Source: an uncultured Oscillibacter sp. (lineage in GTDB: Bacteria > Bacillota > Clostridia > Oscillospirales > Oscillospiraceae). Taken from it: DNA of 22,579 nucleotides. Below, one piece after another: positions 13,755 through 20,096 of the stretch. Position 1 is the first letter of the stretch, and every line of letters starts with the position of its first letter. The notes beneath the pieces are model-generated. The model made no database searches and had not been told where the DNA came from. It saw only the letters and a list, made by a program, of their open reading frames with translations. Location of the stretch: assembly GCF_910579365.1 (NCBI RefSeq), contig NZ_CAJTUX010000045.1, forward strand, positions 1 through 22,579, in the 5' to 3' direction. The translations under genes were made by a program, and so were the position numbers.

Positions 13755-14306
13755 GTGGAGGACGGACAGATCATCGACCTGTACTGGACCAGAGACCAGC
13801 GGGCCATTCAGGAGACCGAGGGAAAATACGGCAGGCTACTGCACAGCATCGCCTGGAACCTGCTCCGCAGCCGGGAGGACACGGAGGAGTGCGTCAGCGA
13901 CACCTACCTCCGGGCCTGGGAGGCCATTCCCCCCGCCCGCCCGGCGGCTCTGCGGACCTGGCTGGGGCAGATCACCCGGAACCTCTCCCTGGACCGCTGG
14001 AAGAGCCACCGGGCAGAGAAGCGGGGAGGCGGGACGGAGACGCTTTTGGGAGAGCTGGAGGAGTGCCTCCCCGCCCCCGGGGGCCGGCCGGCGGAGGACC
14101 TGGAATTCGCCGAGCTGATGAACGGGTTTCTCCGGGGCCTCTCCCAGGAGGGACGGGCGATGTTTTTGCGGCGGTACTGGTACGGCGAGAGCGTGGCGGA
14201 GGTGGCGGCGGCTCTGGGCTGCGGGGCGGGGAAGGTGAAATCCTCCCTCTTCCGAAGCCGGAGGGCCCTGCGGGAGTATCTGGAGAAGGAGGGCATCACG
14301 GTATGA
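13755..14306 (+). CDS. ECF-like (sigma-70 family) RNA polymerase sigma factor
   Basis: A 183-residue two-domain sigma factor. Sigma region 2 spans about 15-90 (KYGRLLHSIAWNLLRSREDT, EECVSDTYLRAW and the ITRNLSLDRWKSHRAEKRGG segment). A short linker precedes sigma region 4 (about 120-178) with the helix-turn-helix ESVAEVAAALGCGAGKVKSS followed by LFRSRRALREYLEKEG. There is no region 3 and no extra C-terminal domain. The GTG at 13755 is chosen because AGGAGG (13742-13747) is 7 bases upstream; longer in-frame starts reach back into the proC terminator. The stop overlaps the next gene's ATG by 4 bases, linking it to its likely anti-sigma partner. The upstream AAAC-N17-CGTC suggests autoregulation. 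Confidence 0.92.
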   Translation: MEDGQIIDLYWTRDQRAIQETEGKYGRLLHSIAWNLLRSREDTEECVSDTYLRAWEAIPPARPAALRTWLGQITRNLSLDRWKSHRAEKRGGGTETLLGELEECLPAPGGRPAEDLEFAELMNGFLRGLSQEGRAMFLRRYWYGESVAEVAAALGCGAGKVKSSLFRSRRALREYLEKEGITV

Positions 14307-15901
14307 GTGCGGAGCGGCTGTTTCGGATGCTGGGCCTTGTGGACCCGGCTTTGGTGGAGGAGGCCCTGGAGGTCCGGGCCCGCCGCCGGGCCCCCTGGAC
14401 GCGCTGGGCGGCCCTGGCGGCGTGTCTGGCGCTGGTGGTGGGACTGGGCTGGGCGGCCACAGGGGGCTTTGACGGCTATGGAGCCGGCATGTCCGGCGGA
14501 GACGCGTCCGGCAGCGGCGTGAGCGGCCCCGGCGCGGACATCGGAGAGCCGGGGGAGGGCGGAAACTGCTATGACGGCGTGGGGGAAGGCGTGTCCTTCC
14601 TGTCCTACGCGGGGCCGGTGTTCCCCCTGACGGTGTTGGAGAACCCGGAGGGTCTGACGGCGGAGCGGACGGTTACCTGGGACTTCGCGCCGGGAGTCTA
14701 CCCGGACGGGGAGCCCCGGCAGTGGGGGGCGGAGGTGACGGACGCTTACGTCCTGCGCAATGGCACGGAGGAGGACATCACCGTGACGGCTCTGTATCCC
14801 TTTGCCGGAAGCCTCGGCGGTTTGACGGAGGTCCGGCCTGCGGTGACGGTGGACAAAGAGACCGTGGAGACCGGCTTGTACGCCGGACCTTACTCCGGCG
14901 GGTTTGAGAGCACCTATGGAGCGGAGATGCCGGATACGATGAATCTGGACTCTCTGGACAGCTGGACGGAGTACAAGGCCCTGCTGGAAAGCGGAGCCTA
15001 TTTGCGGCAGGCCCTGGCGGCGTATCCGGTGCTGGAGACCCCGGTGACGGTGTATGAATTCTCTGATTTCTCGGCGCCCCATGAGACGTATCAGGCGGCC
15101 ACCCAGGCCATTTCCTTTGACATCGATCCGGTGAGGACGACGGTGCTTACCTACGGGATCAACGGCATGGAGTGGGACGGGAGCTTCCGGCGCTACAGCT
15201 ATTTCGTTCCCGACGGGGTGCGGAACGAGCCGGAGCAAAAGATGCTGGTGGTGCTGGGGGAGGACATCGGGGACTATACGCTCCAGGGCTATCAGGACGG
15301 CGGCTGCGACCCGGGGAAGGAGATTGGCGGCGTGTCCTGCACGGTCACCCGGAGCGAGACCACCCTGGACGCGGTGCTGGACCGGCTGTGCCGCTTTTAC
15401 CAGGAGCGGTACGGCCTGAGCCGGGGGGACCGGGAGAACGCCTTTGACGCGGTTCCCTTCGAGATATACCGCGGGGCCGCGGCGGAGCTTCTGGCCGGGT
15501 ACGGGGCCGTTTCCGGAGCGCCGGCGGACCGCTATGGCGACGGGCGGCTGGACGAGATTCTCAGCGAGACCCTGAGCCACGACCGGGTGCTGTACCTCTC
15601 TTTCCCGGTGACGGTCCCTGCCGGGGGAAGCGCGGAGGCGGCGTGCGTGCTGTGGAAGGAGCCCAGCTATGATTTTGGCTGCTCCGGCTCGGAGAACGTG
15701 GGACTCCAGGGCTATGATCTGACCACCCGGCTGGGGTCGTCCCTGGAATTTACCAGGCAGAGGGCCGCCCTGGTGAACGCGGAGCATGTGGAGATCACGG
15801 GGCAGGACTATGGCTTCGACCTGGAAAACGGCGTGTCCTCCGTGGAGCTGGACCTGGAGCGGGAGTGTTACTACCTGGAGATCCGGCCCAGAGAGGGATA
15901 A
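14303..15901 (+). CDS. Single-pass membrane protein, putative anti-sigma factor or extracellular sensor
   Basis: A 532-residue protein. A short cytoplasmic N-terminus (MSAERLFRMLGLVDPALVEE to ARRRAPWTRW, about 1-35) could be the sigma-binding segment. One transmembrane helix (about 36-54) follows, then a glycine/serine-rich linker (55-90) and an extracellular region of about 440 residues without a motif I can name. The acidic, tyrosine-rich exported region includes TVTWDFAPGVYPDGEP, a DAVLDRLCRFYQERYGLSRG segment and FPVTVPAGGSAEAACVLWKE, which looks like a beta-sandwich strand pair. The 4-base overlap with the sigma gene and the N-in, one-helix topology fit anti-sigma factors paired with this sigma type in Clostridia. 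Signal and regulon unknown. Confidence 0.75.
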   Translation: MSAERLFRMLGLVDPALVEEALEVRARRRAPWTRWAALAACLALVVGLGWAATGGFDGYGAGMSGGDASGSGVSGPGADIGEPGEGGNCYDGVGEGVSFLSYAGPVFPLTVLENPEGLTAERTVTWDFAPGVYPDGEPRQWGAEVTDAYVLRNGTEEDITVTALYPFAGSLGGLTEVRPAVTVDKETVETGLYAGPYSGGFESTYGAEMPDTMNLDSLDSWTEYKALLESGAYLRQALAAYPVLETPVTVYEFSDFSAPHETYQAATQAISFDIDPVRTTVLTYGINGMEWDGSFRRYSYFVPDGVRNEPEQKMLVVLGEDIGDYTLQGYQDGGCDPGKEIGGVSCTVTRSETTLDAVLDRLCRFYQERYGLSRGDRENAFDAVPFEIYRGAAAELLAGYGAVSGAPADRYGDGRLDEILSETLSHDRVLYLSFPVTVPAGGSAEAACVLWKEPSYDFGCSGSENVGLQGYDLTTRLGSSLEFTRQRAALVNAEHVEITGQDYGFDLENGVSSVELDLERECYYLEIRPREG

Positions 15902-15904
15902 ACA

Positions 15905-15940
15905 AAACGGCCCCCGGCGAAGCACGCCGGAGGGCCGTTT
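15905..15940. terminator. Bidirectional terminator between the sigma operon and the epimerase gene
   Basis: Stem AAACGGCCC-CCGGC/GCCGG-AGGGCCGTTT with a 6-7 base loop. Read on the - strand it runs into TTTTGTTT, and on the + strand into TTTCTC. It separates two converging units. Confidence 0.88.
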
Positions 15941-15946
15941 CTCGGA

Positions 15947-16825
15947 TTAACGGGCAAGCAGGGTGAAGGTATAGGCCAGCTCCTTCTGCCCGCGGGGGGC
16001 CAGGGTGAGAACGTGGGGCTTGTCCTGGAAGCGGCCGGACTCGTTTTCATAGGCGGCGCAGCCGTGCCAGGGCTCCATGCACAGGAAGGGCGCGCCGGGC
16101 TTCGTCCAGAAAGCCACCATGGGGAACCCGCCAAAGTCCAGGGATACGCCCCGGCCGGCGCCCTTGTGCCGCAGGGCGGCGCTCCGGGAGCGGAGGCCCT
16201 GGAAGATGATGGTGTCCAGGCGGCGGAAGGCGGCATAGTCCAGGGAGACCCGGCCTCCGCGGAGCATGGGCTCCGTCCCGCCGTCCCGCAGGAGGCCCTG
16301 GGGGGTGAGAAGCAGAGTGTCTGCGTCCTCGGGCTGGTCGAAGAGAAGCTCGTAATCCTCGAAGGCTTCGCCCTCTCCCAGGGGGCAGCGGATGGCGGTG
16401 TGGGCGCCGATGCAGAAGGGCAGGGGGGCCTCGCCGGGGTTCTTCACGGTGAAGGCGGTGGAAAAGCCGGTTTCAAAGAGCTGGTGCCGGACCTGGAGCA
16501 CGAAGGGGAAGGGATACCGGGCCAGGGAAGCGGGACTCTCCCGAAGCTCCAGGACGATGAAGTCCTCTCCCCGGTCCACGGGAACAAACTCGCTCTGCCG
16601 GGCGAAGCCGTGGCGGTTCATCTCGAAGGCGCTGCCGCCCAGGTCCACCCGGCCGTCCCGCAGGCTGCCCACGATGGGGAAGAGAATGGGGTTCTGCCCG
16701 GACCAGAAGGCCGGGTCCCCCTGCCAGATATACTCGGTTCCGGCCTGGTCCCGGAGGGAGACCAGCTCGCCGCCCCGGGTCCGGACCGTAGCTTTCAAAG
16801 AGGCGCTGGAGAGTGTGAAATCCAT
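15947..16825 (-). CDS. Aldose 1-epimerase family protein (LacX-like)
   Basis: A 292-residue galactose-mutarotase-fold protein of the LacX branch, which interconverts anomers of sugars or sugar phosphates. Recognisable segments are RTRGGELVSLRDQAGTEYIW (16-35), NPILFPIVGSLRDGRV (45-60), MNRHGFARQSEFV with a likely active-site His, and CIGAHTAIRCPL. MVAFWTKPGAPFLCMEPWHG near the C-terminus carries the conserved Glu-Pro-Trp. Substrate not predictable. It starts 13 bases after the guaA stop with AGGAGG 8 bases before the ATG, so it is the last gene of a purine unit. No sugar-catabolic gene is near. Confidence 0.9.
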   Translation of the reverse strand: MDFTLSSASLKATVRTRGGELVSLRDQAGTEYIWQGDPAFWSGQNPILFPIVGSLRDGRVDLGGSAFEMNRHGFARQSEFVPVDRGEDFIVLELRESPASLARYPFPFVLQVRHQLFETGFSTAFTVKNPGEAPLPFCIGAHTAIRCPLGEGEAFEDYELLFDQPEDADTLLLTPQGLLRDGGTEPMLRGGRVSLDYAAFRRLDTIIFQGLRSRSAALRHKGAGRGVSLDFGGFPMVAFWTKPGAPFLCMEPWHGCAAYENESGRFQDKPHVLTLAPRGQKELAYTFTLLAR

Positions 16826-16838
16826 GAGGCGTACCTCC

Positions 16839-18380
16839 TTATTCGAATTCGATGGTGGCCGGGGGTTTGGACGTGACGTCGTACAGCACCCGGTTGATGC
16901 GGGGCACCTCGTTGACCAGACGGACGCTGACGCGGTCCAGCACCTCGTAGGGAATCCGGGTCCAGTCCGCCGTCATGAAATCGCTGGTGGTGACGCTCCG
17001 CAGGGCCACGGCGTAGTCATAGGTCCGCCCGTCGCCCATGACGCCCACGGAGCGCATGTTCGTCAGCACGGCGAAGTACTGGCTCATGGCACCGGACAGA
17101 TTTGCCTTGGCGATCTCGTCCCGGAAGATGAAGTCCGCCTGGCGGAGGATGTCCAGCTTCTCCTTCGTCACCTCGCCGATGACCCGGATGGCAAGACCCG
17201 GGCCCGGGAAAGGCTGGCGGGTCACCAGATACTCCGGCAGACCCAGCTCCCGGCCCAGGGCACGTACCTCGTCCTTGAAGAGCATCCGCAGAGGCTCGAT
17301 GATCTCCCGAAAGTCCACATAGTCCGGCAGGCCCCCTACGTTGTGGTGGCTCTTGATGACGGCGGCGTCCCCCGCGCCGGACTCGATGACGTCGGGATAG
17401 ATGGTCCCCTGGGCCAGATAGTCCACGGTTCCGATCTTCTTGGCCTCCGCCTCGAAGACCCGGATGAACTCCTCGCCGATGATCTTCCGCTTGGCCTCCG
17501 GCTCCGTGACGCCGGAGAGTCTTGCGAGAAAGCGGTCCTCCGCGTTGGCCCGGATGAATTGAATGTCCCACTTGGAGAAGGCGGCCTCCACCTCGTCCCC
17601 CTCGTCCAGGCGCATCAGGCCGTGGTCCACGAAGACGCAGGTCAGCTGGCTTCCCACAGCCTCGGCAAGCAGGGCGGCGGCTACAGAGCTGTCCACCCCG
17701 CCGCTGAGGGCCAGGAGAACCCTCCCGTTGCCGATCTTCTCCCGGAGGCGGCGGACGGCAGTTTCCTGATAGTCCTCCATGGTCCAGTCGCCTCTGGCGC
17801 CGCAGACCTCGTAGAGGAAGTTCCGGAGCATGGCGGCGCCCTGCTCCGTGTGGTTTACCTCCGGGTGGAACTGGACGCCGTAAAAGCCCCGGGTCTCGTC
17901 CGCGATGGCCACGTTGGGACAGGCGGCGCTATGGGCCGTCAGGCGGAAGCCCGCGGGGACCTTCTCCATATAGTCCCCGTGGCTCATCCAGGTGACGCTC
18001 TCGGCGGGGAGACCCCGGAAGAGCTTGCAGTCCGTGTCGAAGGAGGTTTCGGTCTTGCCGTACTCCCGGGCGGCGTCGTCCTGGGCAGGCGTGACCCGGC
18101 CCCCCAGATGGTGGGCCAGAAGCTGGCAGCCGTAGCAGATGCCTAGGATGGGCACGCCCAGGCGGAAGAGCTCCGGGGCCGCGTGGGGGGCGGCGGGATC
18201 GTAGACGCTCCCCGGGCCGCCGGTGAAGATAATGCCGATGGGGGACATGGCGCGGAGGTCCGCAATGGGGGTGGTGTAGGGCTTGACCTCACAATAGACC
18301 CCCTGCTCCCGGACCCGGCGGGCAATGAGCTGGTTGTACTGGCCGCCGAAGTCCAGGACGATAACGGTTTGATGGGACAT
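16839..18380 (-). CDS. guaA: GMP synthase (glutamine-hydrolysing)
   Basis: Converts XMP to GMP with ATP and glutamine. The 513-residue protein has an N-terminal glutamine amidotransferase domain: GGPGSVYDP (54-62), nucleophile Cys82 in GICYG, and His172/Glu174 in QFHPEVNHTEQG. An ATP-pyrophosphatase domain follows with the PP-loop LSGGVDSSVAAAL (225-237). The C-terminal dimerisation domain ends VLYDVTSKPPATIEFE. All catalytic residues are present and the length is typical. It follows xpt by 55 bases on the same strand and precedes a LacX-like epimerase by 13 bases. The ribosome binding site is GGAAG. Confidence 0.98.
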   Translation of the reverse strand: MSHQTVIVLDFGGQYNQLIARRVREQGVYCEVKPYTTPIADLRAMSPIGIIFTGGPGSVYDPAAPHAAPELFRLGVPILGICYGCQLLAHHLGGRVTPAQDDAAREYGKTETSFDTDCKLFRGLPAESVTWMSHGDYMEKVPAGFRLTAHSAACPNVAIADETRGFYGVQFHPEVNHTEQGAAMLRNFLYEVCGARGDWTMEDYQETAVRRLREKIGNGRVLLALSGGVDSSVAAALLAEAVGSQLTCVFVDHGLMRLDEGDEVEAAFSKWDIQFIRANAEDRFLARLSGVTEPEAKRKIIGEEFIRVFEAEAKKIGTVDYLAQGTIYPDVIESGAGDAAVIKSHHNVGGLPDYVDFREIIEPLRMLFKDEVRALGRELGLPEYLVTRQPFPGPGLAIRVIGEVTKEKLDILRQADFIFRDEIAKANLSGAMSQYFAVLTNMRSVGVMGDGRTYDYAVALRSVTTSDFMTADWTRIPYEVLDRVSVRLVNEVPRINRVLYDVTSKPPATIEFE

Positions 18381-18435
18381 CAGGACACTTCCTTTGCGTT
18401 ACAGTATGGGGGATTTGCTCTGGAGCCGCAGGCGG

Positions 18436-19014
18436 TTACGCCTCTTCCCGGAAGACGATGCTGCCCGGCTCGGCGGACTCGATGACGGCCAGGGAGCGGA
18501 GGTTCACCCCCGCCTCCCGGAGGCGGTCGCCGCCGCCCTGGAAGCCCTTCTCCACGGCGCAGCCGATGCCCACCAGCGTGGCCCCGGCCTTCTCCACGAT
18601 GTCGCACAGGCCCCGCATGGCCTCGCCGTTGGCCATGAAGTCGTCCACCACCAGCACCCGGTCCCCGGCGTGGAGCCACTCCTTGCTGACCAGAAGAGTG
18701 ACCTTCTTTTTGTAAGTATAGGAGAAAATGTCGCTTTGATACAGGCCGCCCTCGATGTTGTCGCTCTTGGCTTTCTTGGCGAAGATCATGGGCTTGCCGA
18801 AGTGCCGGGCCACCACCGCCGCCAGGGCGATGCCGCTGGCCTCGGCGGTGAGGATGACGTCCACGGCGGACATGTCGAAATGCCGCCCCAACTCCTGGGC
18901 GATGTGGTCCATCAGCTCCGTGTCCACGCGGTGGTTCAGGAATCCGTCCACCTTGATGATGTTCCCGGGAAGGACCTTGCCCTCCCTGACGATGCGGTCT
19001 TTCAGCTCCTGCAT
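18436..19014 (-). CDS. xpt: Xanthine phosphoribosyltransferase
   Basis: Salvages xanthine to XMP using PRPP, giving the substrate of the GuaA enzyme encoded just downstream. The 192-residue protein has the expected length and the type I PRPP-binding loop VLVVDDFMANGEAM (120-133), TAEASGIALA (56-65) and a FAKKAKSDNIEG flexible region. The ATG at 19014 has AAGGAGG 8 bases upstream; the longer frame to 19092 reads through the promoter region and is not used. Unlike many Firmicutes xpt genes, the leader shows no purine-riboswitch core. Confidence 0.96.
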   Translation of the reverse strand: MQELKDRIVREGKVLPGNIIKVDGFLNHRVDTELMDHIAQELGRHFDMSAVDVILTAEASGIALAAVVARHFGKPMIFAKKAKSDNIEGGLYQSDIFSYTYKKKVTLLVSKEWLHAGDRVLVVDDFMANGEAMRGLCDIVEKAGATLVGIGCAVEKGFQGGGDRLREAGVNLRSLAVIESAEPGSIVFREEA

Positions 19015-19047
19015 GGCGCGTTCCTCCTTATATTTGTGATTACCTCT

Positions 19048-19076
19048 ATTATGTCGAATCCCGGCGGTTTTTGCAA
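19048..19076 (-). promoter_or_regulatory. Promoter of the xpt-guaA-lacX unit
   Basis: On the - strand TTGCAA (19071-19076), a 17-base spacer and CATAAT (19048-19053) give a good sigma-A promoter 33 bases before the xpt start. The transcript leader would be too short to hold a purine riboswitch. Confidence 0.7.
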
Positions 19077-19142
19077 TTGCTGTTCCCGACAAAATCCAGG
19101 CGCGGGCCTTTGTATGGTCAGTACATATTTTTGGGCGGGACG

Positions 19143-19194
19143 GAAAAAACGCCGCGCTCCGCCCGCCGGAGGACTTCCGGTGGAGGGAGCGCGG
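19143..19194 (-). terminator. Rho-independent terminator of the mrp gene
   Basis: On the - strand an outer 9-bp stem CCGCGCTCC/GGAGCGCGG (arms 19186-19194 and 19152-19160) encloses a second CCGGA/TCCGG stem and is followed by CGTTTTTTCC. It begins 7 bases after the mrp stop codon. Confidence 0.9.
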
Positions 19195-19201
19195 TTCTCG
19201 T

Positions 19202-20023
19202 TCACTTGTTCTCCAGGAGATCGGCGGCGGCGTCCAGCCAGGCGCCCTGGAAATCCTCGATGTTTCCCGCGTCCGCTAAAGCGGCCAGGGCGGGGTCCAG
19301 GGGCATTTCCGCCAGAAGGGGCAGGCTGTGGCGCTTCGCCGCCTCCGCGGTCTTGCCCTCTCCGAAGAGGCGGAGCTTCTTCCCGCAGTCCGGGCAGAGG
19401 ACATAGCTCATGTTCTCAACAAGGCCCAGAATGGGAACCTCCATCATCTCCGCCATCTTCACAGCCTTCTCCACCACCATGGAGACCAGCTCCTGGGGGG
19501 AGGCCACGACGACGATGCCGTCCAGGGGGATGGACTGGAAAACGGAGAGAGACACGTCCCCGGTGCCGGGAGGCATGTCGACAAAAAGATAGTCGCAGTT
19601 CCAAAGCACGTCCGTCCAGAACTGCTGGACCACGCCGGAGATGACGGGGCCCCGCCAGATTACCGGGTCCGTCTCGTTGGGCAGAAGCAGGTTCGTGCTC
19701 ATCATCTGGATGCCGGTGCGGGACTCCATGGGGTAGATGCCCTCCTCGCCGCCCACGGCCTGGCCATGGACGCCGAAAGCCTTGGGAATGGAAGGGCCGG
19801 TGACGTCGGCGTCCAGAATGCCGGCGGTATGGCCCCGGCGGCGCATGGTCACGGCCAATTGGCTGGTGACCATGGACTTGCCGACGCCCCCCTTGCCGGA
19901 GACGACGCCGAAAACCCGGCCCACCCGGGCGTGAGGGTTCAGCTCTTTCAGAAGGGATTGGGGCTCCTGCCGGTCCGCGCAGGACTCGCCGCAGGCGGAA
20001 CAGTCGTGGGTACACTCGCTCAT
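19202..20023 (-). CDS. Mrp/NBP35 (ApbC) family iron-sulfur cluster carrier ATPase
   Basis: A 273-residue cytoplasmic P-loop ATPase that holds and transfers Fe-S clusters to target proteins. The N-terminus carries a cysteine cluster (Cys4, Cys8, Cys11 and Cys15, in MSECTHDCSACGESC), as in Nbp35-type proteins. The deviant Walker A SGKGGVGKS (42-50), LDADVTGPS (70-78) and LFVDMPPGTGD (146-156) are followed by the Fe-S-binding CPDC motif (210-213). Bacterial Mrp proteins of Clostridia often have this Nbp35-like N-terminal extension. It starts 46 bases after the YhaN-like gene, from its own promoter. Confidence 0.95.
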   Translation of the reverse strand: MSECTHDCSACGESCADRQEPQSLLKELNPHARVGRVFGVVSGKGGVGKSMVTSQLAVTMRRRGHTAGILDADVTGPSIPKAFGVHGQAVGGEEGIYPMESRTGIQMMSTNLLLPNETDPVIWRGPVISGVVQQFWTDVLWNCDYLFVDMPPGTGDVSLSVFQSIPLDGIVVVASPQELVSMVVEKAVKMAEMMEVPILGLVENMSYVLCPDCGKKLRLFGEGKTAEAAKRHSLPLLAEMPLDPALAALADAGNIEDFQGAWLDAAADLLENK

Positions 20024-20066
20024 GATGCAAAGTCTCCTCTTTTATGTAGTTGGATGGATTGGCTTC

Positions 20067-20096
20067 ATTCTATACCCTCCCGCCGGGGGCCGTCAA
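20067..20096 (-). promoter_or_regulatory. Promoter of the mrp gene, overlapping the end of the upstream gene
   Basis: On the - strand TTGACG (20091-20096) is followed after 18 bases by TAGAAT (20067-20072), or after 16 bases by TATAGA. The -35 lies inside the last codons of the ABC ATPase gene. Confidence 0.65.

Noticed and set aside
13679..14302. A longer 740-residue version of the membrane protein starting at 13679
   Set aside because: The extension is the shifted frame of the sigma-factor gene (Gly/Pro/Arg-rich). The ATG at 14303 overlaps the sigma stop as ATGA and begins a sensible cytoplasmic segment plus transmembrane helix.
13904..15925. A 673-codon - strand open frame opposite the sigma/anti-sigma genes
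   Set aside because: Antisense shadow: Arg/His/Pro-rich, no known motif, and it starts beyond the bidirectional terminator. The + strand genes are supported by domains and coupling.
16392..18146. A 584-codon + strand open frame across lacX and guaA
   Set aside because: It is antisense to the two complete enzymes and has no family resemblance; it is open only because of high GC.
19015..19142. Purine riboswitch upstream of xpt
   Set aside because: I looked for the conserved TATA/UCUAC and pyrimidine-loop core in the leader and did not find it. The promoter lies only 33 bases from the start codon.
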